DNA of 64,000 nucleotides from Anaerolineales bacterium. GTDB lineage: Bacteria > Chloroflexota > Anaerolineae > Anaerolineales > Villigracilaceae. The notes beneath the pieces were generated by a model. That model was not told where the DNA came from, did no database searches, and worked only from the letters and a program-made list of their open reading frames with translations. Where the stretch lies: assembly GCA_016934715.1 (NCBI GenBank), contig JAFGSI010000031.1, forward strand, positions 1 through 64,000, in the 5' to 3' direction. Positions within the stretch are counted from its first letter, which is position 1, and every line of letters starts with the position of its first letter. Below are positions 26,606 to 36,666 of the stretch, piece by piece. The translations under genes and the position numbers were made by a program.

Positions 26606-28834
26606 ATGCAGGAACCGAGCGTTCTGGATTACGTGAAATCCATTTTCAAGGACTGGAAGTCGTTCTTCCGCTTTCTGCGGGCGGTGTTCAACACCGCCCG
26701 GTTACAGGACTTCAGCCGGACGGTGGCCGAGGCCTATCAGGCGCCTCCGCCACCGGAACCGGGGCCGGTCCTGGCACCCGAGCGCGGGATCGTTCCCTGG
26801 CGAACGCTGTTGGCGCTCTTCCTGGCCCTGGCCGGGCAGTATTTCCTCGAGCCGGCCATCCGCCAGGTGCCGTTCAGCGTGGTCCTGTACCTGGCCGCTG
26901 TCGGCCTGGCGGTGTGGGCCTTCCTGCGCGAAGAGTGGCTGCTGCCCGCGCCCCTGGCCCCCGACCTGCCGCCCGAAGTGCCTGCGTATGCCGAAGGGCA
27001 GAACCCTGTCCTGGCGACAGCGCTGCCCGATCCAGCCGGGGAGGCACGGCCGGCCTTTTCCCCCGAGCCGCTGACCGTGCGCCTGATCCCCCTGGGCCTG
27101 GGGCTGGGATTCGCGGTGTGGTCCTTCCTGTCCTTTGGCAACAACCTGTTCACGATCGGCAACCTGCTCCTTCTCTTCTTCGCGGTGTTCTTCTTCGCCG
27201 GGGCCTTCTGGCTGCGCCGCCCGCGCCGCCGGCCCCTGCCTTGGCCGCGCGGCCGCAAGGAATGGACCCGGGTCCTGCTCTCGGCCGGACTGGTCGGGCT
27301 GGTCGTGGCGATCATCGCCTTCTTTCGCCTCTACCAGCTGAACGGGGTCCCGGCTGAACCGTTCAGCGATCACGCCGAGAAGATCCTTGATGTCTACGAG
27401 GTGACTCTCGGCCAGACCCACATTTTCTTTTTGCGCAACACCGGGCGCGAGGCCCTGCAGATGTATCTGACCGCTGCCGTGGCGCGGATCTTCAAGACGG
27501 GTCTGTCGTTCCTGAGCCTGAAGATCGGCACGGTGATCTGCGGCCTGCTGACCCTGCCCTACATCTACTTGCTCGGCAAGGAACTGGGCGGCAAACGGGT
27601 GGCCATGCTGGCCCTCTTTCTGGCCGGGGTGGCCTACTGGCCGAATGTCATCAGCCGGGCTGGACTGCGCTTCCCGCTCTACCCGCTCTTCGTCGCTCCG
27701 GTCCTGTTCCACATCATGCGGGGCCTGCGCAACCAGAATCGCAATGACTTCATCTGGGTCGGGATCTTCCTCGGTCTGGGGCTGCACGGCTACAGCCCGT
27801 TCCGCATCGTCCCGCTGGTGGTCGCGGCGGGATTGGCTGTCTACCTGCTCCACCTGCGCACGAAACAGGCCGCCACCCGCAGCGCGGTCTGGCTGTCGGT
27901 GGTCACGATCCTCACGCTGGTCATCTTCCTGCCGCTGCTGCGGTATGCGGTCGACAACCCGGAATTCTTCTCCTACCGGGCCCTGTCGCGCCTGGGGTCG
28001 TTCGAGCAGCCCCTGCCCGGGCCGGCACTGGAGGTCTTCGCCTCCAACGTCTGGAAGGGCCTGCTGATGTTCAACTGGGACGATGGCGAGATCTGGGCCC
28101 ATTCGGTGACTCACCGTCCGGCGCTGGATATCATCGGTGGGGCGCTGTTCCTGCTGGGAGTCGTCCTGCTGCTGGCCCGCTACGTCCGGCGGCGGGATTG
28201 GCGCGACCTGTTCCTGCTGCTTTCGATCCCGCTGCTGCAACTGCCTTCGACCCTCTCGCTGGCCTTCCCGGCCGAGAACCCGGCCCTCAACCGGGCCGGA
28301 GGTGCCTATGTCCCGGCCTTTGTCATCGCCGCCCTGGCGCTGGAGGGCCTGGCGGCAGCCCTGCGGTCCAGGATGAGCCGGCGGATCGCCTCCCTGGCGG
28401 CGGAGGGGCTGGTGGTCCTGCTGCTGCTCTGGTCGTCGTTCCAGAACTTTGACCTGGTCTTCAATCAATATGAACGCGCCTTCCGCTCGGGGGCCTGGAA
28501 CTCATCCGAGATGGGCCAGGTGATCCTCGATTTCGAAGAACGCTACGGGACCGCTGAGACGGTCTGGATCGCGGCCTACCCGCACTGGGTCGACACGCGC
28601 CTGCCGGCTGTCTGGGCGGGCATCCCCAACCGTGACATGGGCATCTGGCCTGAGCAGATGCAGGTCACCCTGGCCATCCCGGGCCCGAAGCTGTTCCTGC
28701 TGCGCCCCGATGATAGCGCTGCCCTGGACAGGCTGCAGCAGCTCTACCCCCAGGGCGAACTGAGACGCTACACTTCGCCTGTGGAAGGGCACGATTTCCT
28801 GATCTACCTCGTGCCCGAGTCTCTCCAGCCATGA
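26606..28834 (+). CDS. GT-C glycosyltransferase, GT39/PMT-like membrane protein
   Basis: 742 residues. A cytoplasmic N terminus of about 65 residues is followed by roughly 13 hydrophobic segments and a C-terminal extracytoplasmic domain of about 120 residues. VPAEPFSDHAEKILDVYEV (near 247-265) is in the place of the acidic catalytic loop of PMT-type enzymes, and SRAGLRFPLYPLF is typical of the same group. Such enzymes use polyprenyl-phosphate sugars outside the membrane. The acceptor is not predictable. It is followed 7 bp later by the giant GT39-YYY fusion. Confidence 0.78.
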   Translation: MQEPSVLDYVKSIFKDWKSFFRFLRAVFNTARLQDFSRTVAEAYQAPPPPEPGPVLAPERGIVPWRTLLALFLALAGQYFLEPAIRQVPFSVVLYLAAVGLAVWAFLREEWLLPAPLAPDLPPEVPAYAEGQNPVLATALPDPAGEARPAFSPEPLTVRLIPLGLGLGFAVWSFLSFGNNLFTIGNLLLLFFAVFFFAGAFWLRRPRRRPLPWPRGRKEWTRVLLSAGLVGLVVAIIAFFRLYQLNGVPAEPFSDHAEKILDVYEVTLGQTHIFFLRNTGREALQMYLTAAVARIFKTGLSFLSLKIGTVICGLLTLPYIYLLGKELGGKRVAMLALFLAGVAYWPNVISRAGLRFPLYPLFVAPVLFHIMRGLRNQNRNDFIWVGIFLGLGLHGYSPFRIVPLVVAAGLAVYLLHLRTKQAATRSAVWLSVVTILTLVIFLPLLRYAVDNPEFFSYRALSRLGSFEQPLPGPALEVFASNVWKGLLMFNWDDGEIWAHSVTHRPALDIIGGALFLLGVVLLLARYVRRRDWRDLFLLLSIPLLQLPSTLSLAFPAENPALNRAGGAYVPAFVIAALALEGLAAALRSRMSRRIASLAAEGLVVLLLLWSSFQNFDLVFNQYERAFRSGAWNSSEMGQVILDFEERYGTAETVWIAAYPHWVDTRLPAVWAGIPNRDMGIWPEQMQVTLAIPGPKLFLLRPDDSAALDRLQQLYPQGELRRYTSPVEGHDFLIYLVPESLQP

Positions 28835-28841
28835 ACGAGGA

Positions 28842-31800
28842 ATGAGGATGGATCACGTCAAAGCACACGATCGCAAATGGGGCTGGGCCTACGATTTGCT
28901 GTTCCTGCTGGTGCTGCTGGCCGGGACGGCTCTGCGGTTCACCGGCCTGGACTGGGGCAACCTGATGCACCAGCACCCGGACGAGTTGTTCCTGTCCTCG
29001 GTGACGATCGACGTCCAGCCGGTCGATAACCTGGGGGACTACTTCGATACGGCCAACTCGACGCTCAACCCGCAGAATCGCGGTCACGGTTTCTTCACTT
29101 ACGGCACCCTGCCGGTCTTCATGGTCCGCTATGCCGCCGGCTGGTTCGGGCAGATCGACATCAAGTACTTCGGGCGCCAGGTGTCGGCGGTGATGGACCT
29201 GGGAACGATCGCACTGCTGTATTTCATCGTCGCCCGGGTCTACGGGCGGCGGGTCGCCCTGCTGGGGGCGGCCTTTTCGGCCCTGGCGGTGATGCAGATC
29301 CAGCAGTCGCACTTCTACACCTCTGACAATTTCGTCAATTTCTTCATGTACCTGACCCTGCTCTTCGCGGTCCTGATCGCCACCCATCCGTGGCGGCGGG
29401 AGACGGCGGAAACCGGATCCCGGGAGGAGAGACCTGCCGGGCAGGGCCGCCGGCTGGCCCGCTGGCTGCGCGATCCCCTGGCCTGGTACAGCCTGGGCTT
29501 CGGCCTGGCCTTCGGGATGGCGATGGCCTCCAAGGTCAATGCCCTGCCACTGGCCGCCCTGCTTCCGGCGGCCCTGGCGGTGGCCTATTTCAGGGAGGCT
29601 GGAGCGCGACCTGACCTGGAGCGGCCGCGCTTCGAGGCCTTCATCGTTGCCGCCTGGGCCTACGCCCTGATCGGTGGGCTGGCCTCGCTGCTGGCCTTTC
29701 GTGTCTTCCAGCCGTATGCCTTCAACGGGCTGATCCTCAACCCGGCCTGGTTTGCCAGCCTCAGCGAGCAACGTGCCCAGGTCGGGGCCGACCTGCCCTG
29801 GAACCTGCAGTGGGTCCGGCGTTCGCCCCTGTACTCGTTCGAGAACCTGACCGTCTGGGGGCTGGGCCTGCCGTTGGGGATCCTGGCCTGGGCCGGCTTC
29901 GTGTGGATGGGCTGGCGCATGCTCCGCCAGCGCGAATGGAACCAGCACATCCTGCTGTGGGGCTGGACGGCGTTCTACTTCACCTGGCAGTCGCTGCAGT
30001 TCAACCCGACCATGCGTTACCAGCTGCCGGTCTACCCCTTGCTGGCGATGATGGCCGCCTGGGCCGTCTTCCAGCTGTGGGTGGGCGGCAGGCGCAGTCT
30101 CTCCCCTGAAAAACGCGCCCGGCAGTCTGGCACACGGACGAGCTTTCCCGGATTCTGGTCGTTCCTTTCCGTTTTCGTCGGGGGGGCGGTCCTGGTCGCG
30201 ACTGCCATCTGGGCAGCTGCTTTTACCGGCATCTACACCCGCACCGAACCGCGCGTGGCGGCCTCGGAATGGATCTACGCCAATGCCCCCGGGCCGATCA
30301 ATCTGCAGATTGAGTCGATCGACGGGACAACCTACCAGCAGCCGCTGCCGCTGTTCGCCGGGACCCTGTTGCAGCAGGGCCAGCCTTACCCGGTCCACTT
30401 TGTCGCCCAGCGGGATGGCCTGCTGACCGGGGCGACCTTCCCGCACCTTGCTGACAGCAGCGGGTCGCGCCTTTCGACCCTCAGCCTGTCGCTGGTCTCA
30501 AGCGCCGCCCCCGACCGGCTGTTGACCTGGGGTTCCCTGAGCGGCGATTTCACCCCCGGGGCGGACGCGCGCGGCGGGCCGCAGGCCATCGTTTTCCCGG
30601 ATCCCGTCCCGCTGGATGCCGGCCAGCTGTACATGCTCAACCTGGAGGCCTTCGACGGCATCCTGACCCTCTCCGGCTCTGCGCTGGTCAACGAGACCGA
30701 CTATGACTTCGGCCTGCCCTTCCGGGTCAGCGGTTACGATGGCTTTGGCGGCATCTACCGCGGCGATCTGAATCTGCAGGTCTACTGGCCCGACAATAGC
30801 GAAAAGCTGGCCCACCTGGTCACGACCCTCGAAGAGGGCGATTACATCATCATCCCCACCAACCACCAGTACGGCCAGATCACCCGCATCCCTGAGCGCT
30901 ACCCTCTGACCACTTACTACTACCGCGAATTGATCGGCTGCCCGCCCGAGGCGGACATCCTCTGGTGCTACCAGGTTGCCGAACCGGGCACCTTCCAGGG
31001 TCGCCTGGGCTATGAACTGGTGGCGGTCTTCAATTCCTACCCGACCTTCGGCTCCCTGGTGCTCAACGATCAGGCAGCCGAGGAGGCTTTCACTTTCTAT
31101 GATCATCCCAAGGTGATGGTCTTCCAGCGCAGCCCCGGCTTCGACTCCCGGCAGGTGGCAGCCAGCCTGGGAACGGTCGATCTCAGCCGGGCGGTCCATC
31201 TGACGCCGCTCCAGGCCGACGACTATCGCGACATGCTCCTGCCCGCCGACCGCCTGGCGGACCAGCAGGCCGGCGGGACCTGGTCCGATCTGTTCGACCG
31301 CGCCGGGCTGCTGAACCGTTACCCGGCCCTCGGCCTGGTGGTCTGGTACCTGGTCATCTTTGGCATCGGCCTGCTGGCTTACCCGATCGTCCGAGCGGCT
31401 CTGCCGGGTTTGCCCGATCGCGGTTATCCGCTGGCCCGCTTTGCCGGGCTGCTGCTGTGGGCCTGGTTCGCCTGGATGGCCGGTTCGGCCGGCATCCCCT
31501 ACAGCCGCATGACCATCCTCCTGGCCCTGCTGGGTTTGGCCGTCCTCGGCGGCGGACTGGCCTACCGCCAGCGCGACGAGCTGCGCCAGGAGTGGCGGAC
31601 CCGCCGCAGGTACTTCCTCATGGTCGAGGCGCTCTTCCTGCTGCTCTTCCTGGTCGACCTGGGTATCCGCCTGGGCAACCCCGACCTGTGGCACCCGGCG
31701 AAGGGCGGCGAACGCCCGATGAACTTCTCGTACTTCAACGCCATCCTGAAGAGCACCAGCTTCCCGCCCTACGACCCGTGGTTCGCCGGCGGCTACATCA

Positions 31801-33791
31801 ACTACTATTACTACGGCTACGTGATCGCGGCCACGCCGGTCAAACTGCTCGGCATCGTCCCATCCGTGGCCTGGAATCTGCTGCTCCCGACCCTCTACGC
31901 CATCCTGGGTCTGGGGGCTTTCTCGGTGGGCTGGAACATCACCTATCGCCAGGACGCCCCTGACAGCGGCCGGTGGTGGTCCCAACTGGCCACGCCGCAC
32001 TTCCTGGCCGGGTTCGGGGCCCTGGCGGCGATGGTCCTCCTGGGCAATCTGGGGATCGTGCAGTTGTTCTTCCAGGGCTTTGCCCGCCTGGGCGCCCCGG
32101 GCGGGATCATCACCGACGGGGACATCTTTCAGCGCTGCTTCTGGGCCTTGAAGGGCTTCTTCCAGACCCTGCGGGGCGTGCCCCTGCCCTTCGGCCGCGG
32201 CGACTGGTACTGGTTCCCCAGCCGGGTCATCCCGGCGGGCGCCGGCAACGAGATCACCGAGTTCCCGGTCTTTACCTTCCTGTATTCTGACATGCATGCC
32301 CACAACTGGGCCATGCCGGTCCAGGTACTGGCCATCTCCTGGGCGTTCTCGGTGCTCAAGAGCCGGGCCCGCTGGGGGTCGGTCTTTAACCTGGTGGTCT
32401 GCTTCCTGTTTGGCGGGCTGACCATCGGGGCGCTTTACCCGATCAACCTGTCGGACATGTACACCTATCTCCCGCTGGCTTACGTCGCCCTGGCCTACAC
32501 CCTCTGGCGCCACGCCGACGTGGACGCCCTTCCCTGGCCGGGGAAGCTGTCCCCGGCAACCCGGCGCGTCGTCCTGATCGTGGCGAGCATCGTCACCCTG
32601 ACCGGCCTGGCCTTCCTGTTCTACCAGCCCTACCGCCACTGGTATGTCCAGCCGTACGGGGATGTCGCCATCTGGAAGGGGCCGCGCACCCCGCTGTCAT
32701 CCTACCTGGTCCACTGGGGCCTGTACCTGTTCGTCCTGGTCTCGTGGATGGCCTGGGAGACGCGCCAGTGGATGGCCGCCACGCCGCTCTCGGCCTTACG
32801 CAAGTTGAAGCCCTACACGACCCTGATCCTGGGCAGCCTGGCGCTGCTGGTGGGGAGCATGCTTGTCCAGCAGATCTCGGTGATGCTGAAATCGAATTAT
32901 GTCCCGTGGATGGGTGTCAGTGTGATCTGGCTGATCCTGCCGCTGGCGGCCTGGGCCGGGGTGCTGCTCCTGCGCCCTGGGCTTTCCGACCCCAAACGGG
33001 CGGTCCTGTTCCTGTTCGGGACGGCCCTGATGCTGACCCTGATGGTCGAGATCGTCGCCGTGGTCGGTGACATCGGCCGCATGAACACGATCTTCAAGTT
33101 CTACCTGCAGGCCTGGATCCTGCTCGGGGTTTGCGCCGCGGCGGCCTTCACCTGGCTGATGCCCGAGATCGCCAGCTGGCGCTTCCGCGCCCGGGCGGCC
33201 TGGCAGGGGACTGCCACGGTGCTGATCACCTGTGCGGCACTCTTCCTGTTGCTCGGCGGGATGGACAAGATCCGGGACCGCATGGCCCCCGAGGCCCCCC
33301 ACAGTCTCGACAGCATGGCTTTCATGGAATCTGCCCAGTTCGCCGACTTCGGCGTGGTGATGAACCTGGACGAGGATTATCGCGCCATCCTGTGGATGCA
33401 GGCGCATATCTCCGGCTCGCCGGTCATCGTCGAGGCGAACATCCCGGAATACCGCTGGGGCACGCGCTACACGATCTACACCGGTTTGCCGGGCGTGGTC
33501 GGCTGGAACTGGCACCAGCGCCAGCAGCGCGGCGTGACCGAGGCCTGGGTCTGGAACCGGGTCACTGAGATCGAACGCTTCTACCGGACCACCGATGCCA
33601 CGGTTGCGCGTGACTTCCTGCGCAGGTACAATGTGGGTTACATCGTCGTCGGACAGCTGGAGCGGGCGGTCTACGTCGAAGGCTACGGCCTGGACAAGTT
33701 CGAGTGGTTCGAAGGCCGCCTGTGGCGGGAGGTCTACCGCGACGGCCAGACGGTGATCTATGAGGTTCTCCCGGAGGTTTTGAATCCATGA
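28842..33791 (+). CDS. Giant fusion: GT39-like glycosyltransferase plus Chlor_Arch_YYY (DUF2298) domain
   Basis: 1649 residues with more than 20 membrane segments. The N-terminal part (about 1-470) is a GT-C enzyme with the acidic first-loop motif HPDE (45-48) and HFYTSDNFVNFF (near 157-168), as in PMT/ArnT enzymes. A soluble beta-rich domain spans about 470-800. The C-terminal part (about 822-1649) is a DUF2298/YYY domain: INYYYYGYV near 985, FTFLYSDMHAHNWAMP near 1144, NTIFKFYLQAW near 1415 and a closing soluble domain with IVVGQLERAVY. YYY proteins are presumed to be polyprenyl-phosphate-dependent glycosyltransferases. The fusion puts two transferase-like modules in one chain. Confidence 0.85.
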   Translation: MRMDHVKAHDRKWGWAYDLLFLLVLLAGTALRFTGLDWGNLMHQHPDELFLSSVTIDVQPVDNLGDYFDTANSTLNPQNRGHGFFTYGTLPVFMVRYAAGWFGQIDIKYFGRQVSAVMDLGTIALLYFIVARVYGRRVALLGAAFSALAVMQIQQSHFYTSDNFVNFFMYLTLLFAVLIATHPWRRETAETGSREERPAGQGRRLARWLRDPLAWYSLGFGLAFGMAMASKVNALPLAALLPAALAVAYFREAGARPDLERPRFEAFIVAAWAYALIGGLASLLAFRVFQPYAFNGLILNPAWFASLSEQRAQVGADLPWNLQWVRRSPLYSFENLTVWGLGLPLGILAWAGFVWMGWRMLRQREWNQHILLWGWTAFYFTWQSLQFNPTMRYQLPVYPLLAMMAAWAVFQLWVGGRRSLSPEKRARQSGTRTSFPGFWSFLSVFVGGAVLVATAIWAAAFTGIYTRTEPRVAASEWIYANAPGPINLQIESIDGTTYQQPLPLFAGTLLQQGQPYPVHFVAQRDGLLTGATFPHLADSSGSRLSTLSLSLVSSAAPDRLLTWGSLSGDFTPGADARGGPQAIVFPDPVPLDAGQLYMLNLEAFDGILTLSGSALVNETDYDFGLPFRVSGYDGFGGIYRGDLNLQVYWPDNSEKLAHLVTTLEEGDYIIIPTNHQYGQITRIPERYPLTTYYYRELIGCPPEADILWCYQVAEPGTFQGRLGYELVAVFNSYPTFGSLVLNDQAAEEAFTFYDHPKVMVFQRSPGFDSRQVAASLGTVDLSRAVHLTPLQADDYRDMLLPADRLADQQAGGTWSDLFDRAGLLNRYPALGLVVWYLVIFGIGLLAYPIVRAALPGLPDRGYPLARFAGLLLWAWFAWMAGSAGIPYSRMTILLALLGLAVLGGGLAYRQRDELRQEWRTRRRYFLMVEALFLLLFLVDLGIRLGNPDLWHPAKGGERPMNFSYFNAILKSTSFPPYDPWFAGGYINYYYYGYVIAATPVKLLGIVPSVAWNLLLPTLYAILGLGAFSVGWNITYRQDAPDSGRWWSQLATPHFLAGFGALAAMVLLGNLGIVQLFFQGFARLGAPGGIITDGDIFQRCFWALKGFFQTLRGVPLPFGRGDWYWFPSRVIPAGAGNEITEFPVFTFLYSDMHAHNWAMPVQVLAISWAFSVLKSRARWGSVFNLVVCFLFGGLTIGALYPINLSDMYTYLPLAYVALAYTLWRHADVDALPWPGKLSPATRRVVLIVASIVTLTGLAFLFYQPYRHWYVQPYGDVAIWKGPRTPLSSYLVHWGLYLFVLVSWMAWETRQWMAATPLSALRKLKPYTTLILGSLALLVGSMLVQQISVMLKSNYVPWMGVSVIWLILPLAAWAGVLLLRPGLSDPKRAVLFLFGTALMLTLMVEIVAVVGDIGRMNTIFKFYLQAWILLGVCAAAAFTWLMPEIASWRFRARAAWQGTATVLITCAALFLLLGGMDKIRDRMAPEAPHSLDSMAFMESAQFADFGVVMNLDEDYRAILWMQAHISGSPVIVEANIPEYRWGTRYTIYTGLPGVVGWNWHQRQQRGVTEAWVWNRVTEIERFYRTTDATVARDFLRRYNVGYIVVGQLERAVYVEGYGLDKFEWFEGRLWREVYRDGQTVIYEVLPEVLNP

Positions 33792-34165
33792 GGGAACCCA
33801 TCCTGCACATTACTTCCTGGGCCGGGTGGGCTGCGGCTCGCTCCGAGGGGGAGTACCGGGCCGATTCGCTGGCTGACGAGGGCTTCATCCACTGTTCGAC
33901 CAGGGCCCAGGTGATACGCGTAGCCAATCTTTGGTATCCGGGACAGGCCGAACTGGTGTTGCTGGTGATCGAACCGGACCGGCTGACCGCTGAACTGAAG
34001 TGGGAGCCGCCTGTCCATCCGCCCGCTGGGGATGAAGTCCCGCCCCTGGACGAACGCTTCCCGCACCTCTACGGCCCCCTCAACCTGGACGCCGTGGTCG
34101 CCGTGCTTGCTTTCGAGCCCGGCCGCGACGGCCGTTTCTCTCTTCCAGCTTCTCTGGTGGGCTGA
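33788..34165 (+). CDS. DUF952 family protein
   Basis: 125 residues. Recognised by ILHITSWAGWAAA at the start, DEGFIHCST near 38-46 and FPHLYGPLNLDAVVAV near the end. DUF952 proteins are small cytosolic proteins with an ADP-ribosyltransferase-like (RNA 2'-phosphotransferase-related) fold proposed, but no established function. Its ATG overlaps the stop of the giant fusion (ATGA), and the next YYY gene begins 5 bp after its end, so it is embedded in the glycosyltransferase operon and translated with it. Confidence 0.85.
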   Translation: MREPILHITSWAGWAAARSEGEYRADSLADEGFIHCSTRAQVIRVANLWYPGQAELVLLVIEPDRLTAELKWEPPVHPPAGDEVPPLDERFPHLYGPLNLDAVVAVLAFEPGRDGRFSLPASLVG

Positions 34166-34170
34166 ATTCT

Positions 34171-36642
34171 ATGCTGGCTGCCCTCTCCTGGTACCTGCTC
34201 GTCTCGCTGCTTGGCCTGCTGACCTTCCCGCTGGCCTACCGCCTGTTCCCGGGCCTTGCCGACCGTGGCTACAGTCTGGCACGGACCGTCGGGCTGCTGG
34301 TCTGGGGTTATGTTTTCTGGGTGATGGTTTCGCTTGGCCTGGCTGCCAACACGATCGGCGGCCTGTTGCTGGCCCTGGCGATCCTGACAGGGATCAGTAC
34401 CTGGGCGGTCCTGGATTCACGGGAGGGCGGGATGGGGGGCCTGTTCGACTGGCTGAAGTCCAATCTGCGGATGGTGCTCACCACGGAAATGCTTTTCCTG
34501 GTCGCCTTTGCCCTGATGGCCGTCGTGCGGGCGGCCAACCCCGAGACGGTCGGGACCGAGAAGCCGATGGAACTGGCCTTCATCAATGGCATCCTGCGCT
34601 CGCCGACCTTCCCGCCGCGCGATCCCTGGCTCTCGGGGTATGCCATCTCGTACTACTATTTTGGCTACGTGATCACGGCCATGCTGGCCCGCTTGACGGG
34701 AGTGCTGGGCAGCGTGGCCTTCAACCTGATGCTGGCCCTGGTCTTTGCCCTGGGCGCCATCGGGGCCTACGGCATTCTGTACACCTTGCTGGCGCTTTGG
34801 GACCGTCGTCACCCGTCGATCGAAGATCGCAAACCTTCGCTCGGTTTTCCGCTCTTCGCGCCGCTGTTCCTGTTGATCGTCAGCAACCTGGAAGGCTTCC
34901 TCGAACTTCTTCACCGGCGCGGGCTGTTCTGGTCGTTCAGCGGCGATGGCTCGGCCAATTCGGCCTTCTGGACCTGGTTGGAAATGAAGGAACTGAGCAT
35001 GCCCCCCAACCAATTTCCGGGCTGGGTGCCGGAACGCTACATGTGGTGGTGGCGGGCTTCGCGCGTCGTCCAGGATTTCGACCTGGCCGGCAACTGGACC
35101 GAGGTCATCGACGAGTTCCCCTTCTTCTCCTTCCTGCTCGGCGACCTCCACCCGCACGTACTGGCGATCCCCTTTGGGCTGCTGGTCGTCGCCCTGGCGC
35201 TGAACCTTTTTCTCGGCGGCCTGCGCGGCGAAACCAACCTGTTCAACCTGCGCCTGCCCATCAGCCGCAGCGGCTTCGTCTTCACCGCTGTGCTGGTCGG
35301 CGGAATGGCGTTCATGAATACCTGGGACATGCTCTTCGTCCTGGCCCTGGTCGGCGGCGGCTACCTGCTCGGGCGGGTGCGCCGGTGCGGCTGGTCCTGG
35401 CTGCGGCTGGAGGAGGTGCTGGCCTTCGGCATCCCGATGGGCGTCCTGGCCGTGCTGCTCTACCTGCCCTACTTCGCCGCTTTCTCGTCGCAGGCAGGCG
35501 GGATCCTGCCCAACCTGGTCAACGTCACCCGCGGCGCCCACCTGTGGGTCATGTTCGGGTCGCTGCTGCTGCCGGTCTTCGCCTACCTGCTTTACCTGCG
35601 GAGGCGGGAGAAGCACACCCCGGCCTGGGGTCTCGGCTTCGGGATCGCCGCCGGGGTCGTCGTCCTGTTGTGGAGCCTTTCCTGGCTGCTGGGCCTGGTG
35701 GCCCAAATGGCCCGGCCGGACCTGGCCGTCTTTTTCCTCGACCTGCAGGACGCGGTGGACATCGGGACCCTCTTCTGCATGGCACTGAAGGATCGCTTGT
35801 ACGACTTTGGGGGCTGGATGACCCTGCTGGTGCTGCTGGCGACCACGCTGGCCTTCCTGGCCGGTTTTGCCCGCCGGCAGGACCAGGGTCTGGATGGCGA
35901 TCGGCCGGCGGCCTCCAGCGCCCACGGCTTTGTCCTGTTCCTGGTCCTGCTGGCCGGCCTGCTCGTCCTGGCGCCGGAATACATCTACCTGCGCGACCAG
36001 TTCGGGACGCGCATGAACACGATCTTCAAGTTCTACTACCAGGCCTGGATGTTGTGGAGCCTGGCCGCGGCCTTCGGGGCGGCGGTCATGCTGCAGAACC
36101 TGCGCCCGGTCTGGGACTGGCTCTACCGGGTCGGGCTGATCCTGGTCCTGGCCATGGGGCTGACCTACCCCGTCCTGAGCCTGCTGACCAAGACCAACAA
36201 CTTCGCGCCCTATCTCGGCTGGAGCCTCGACGGGGCAGCCCACCTCGACTACGAGAATCCAGCCGACGCCGATGCCATCCGCTGGTTCGCCACCGTCCCC
36301 GACGGGATCGTCGCCGAGGCCGCCTCCCCGGGCGGGAGCTACACCTACTACGGGCGCATCGCCACCTATACCGGCCTGCCGAACGTCCTCGGCTGGCCCG
36401 GGCATGAAGGCCAGTGGCGCGGTGGCTATGAACCCCAGGGCAACCGCCTGGATGACCTGCGCCGCCTGTACACCACCAATTCCTGGGAGGAAGCCCGGGC
36501 CATCCTTCAGCAGCACGATATCCGTTATGTGGTCGTCGGCCCGCTCGAGCGCAGCACCTACCGGGTCGACGAGACCAAGTTCCAGCGTTTCCTGGTCCTG
36601 GTCTTCCAAAACAGCGACGTGCGAATTTATGCCGTACCCTGA
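34171..36642 (+). CDS. Chlor_Arch_YYY (DUF2298) membrane protein
   Basis: 823 residues with about 15 hydrophobic segments. The family signature ISYYYFGYV lies near residue 159, FFSFLLGDLHPHVLAIP near 318, NTIFKFYYQAWMLW near 616, and a soluble C-terminal part ends with VVVGPLERSTYR. It aligns along its length with the C-terminal half of the preceding fusion, suggesting duplication followed by fusion of one copy. Likely a GT-C type membrane glycosyltransferase; substrates unknown. Confidence 0.85.
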   Translation: MLAALSWYLLVSLLGLLTFPLAYRLFPGLADRGYSLARTVGLLVWGYVFWVMVSLGLAANTIGGLLLALAILTGISTWAVLDSREGGMGGLFDWLKSNLRMVLTTEMLFLVAFALMAVVRAANPETVGTEKPMELAFINGILRSPTFPPRDPWLSGYAISYYYFGYVITAMLARLTGVLGSVAFNLMLALVFALGAIGAYGILYTLLALWDRRHPSIEDRKPSLGFPLFAPLFLLIVSNLEGFLELLHRRGLFWSFSGDGSANSAFWTWLEMKELSMPPNQFPGWVPERYMWWWRASRVVQDFDLAGNWTEVIDEFPFFSFLLGDLHPHVLAIPFGLLVVALALNLFLGGLRGETNLFNLRLPISRSGFVFTAVLVGGMAFMNTWDMLFVLALVGGGYLLGRVRRCGWSWLRLEEVLAFGIPMGVLAVLLYLPYFAAFSSQAGGILPNLVNVTRGAHLWVMFGSLLLPVFAYLLYLRRREKHTPAWGLGFGIAAGVVVLLWSLSWLLGLVAQMARPDLAVFFLDLQDAVDIGTLFCMALKDRLYDFGGWMTLLVLLATTLAFLAGFARRQDQGLDGDRPAASSAHGFVLFLVLLAGLLVLAPEYIYLRDQFGTRMNTIFKFYYQAWMLWSLAAAFGAAVMLQNLRPVWDWLYRVGLILVLAMGLTYPVLSLLTKTNNFAPYLGWSLDGAAHLDYENPADADAIRWFATVPDGIVAEAASPGGSYTYYGRIATYTGLPNVLGWPGHEGQWRGGYEPQGNRLDDLRRLYTTNSWEEARAILQQHDIRYVVVGPLERSTYRVDETKFQRFLVLVFQNSDVRIYAVP

Positions 36643-36652
36643 AATGTCACAG

Positions 36653-36658
36653 TACAAT
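36653..36658 (+). promoter_or_regulatory. -10 element before the third GT-C-like gene
   Basis: TACAAT, 8 nt before ATG 36667 and 10 nt after the previous stop. No ribosome site is present, so an internal leaderless promoter is plausible. Confidence 0.4.
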
Positions 36659-36666
36659 TGACCATC

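Noticed and set aside
30498-32639. 713-codon minus-strand open frame inside the GT39-YYY fusion gene
   Set aside because: Antisense shadow of a real gene; low-complexity composition and no domain. The same applies to 34417-36858 and 11664-13979.
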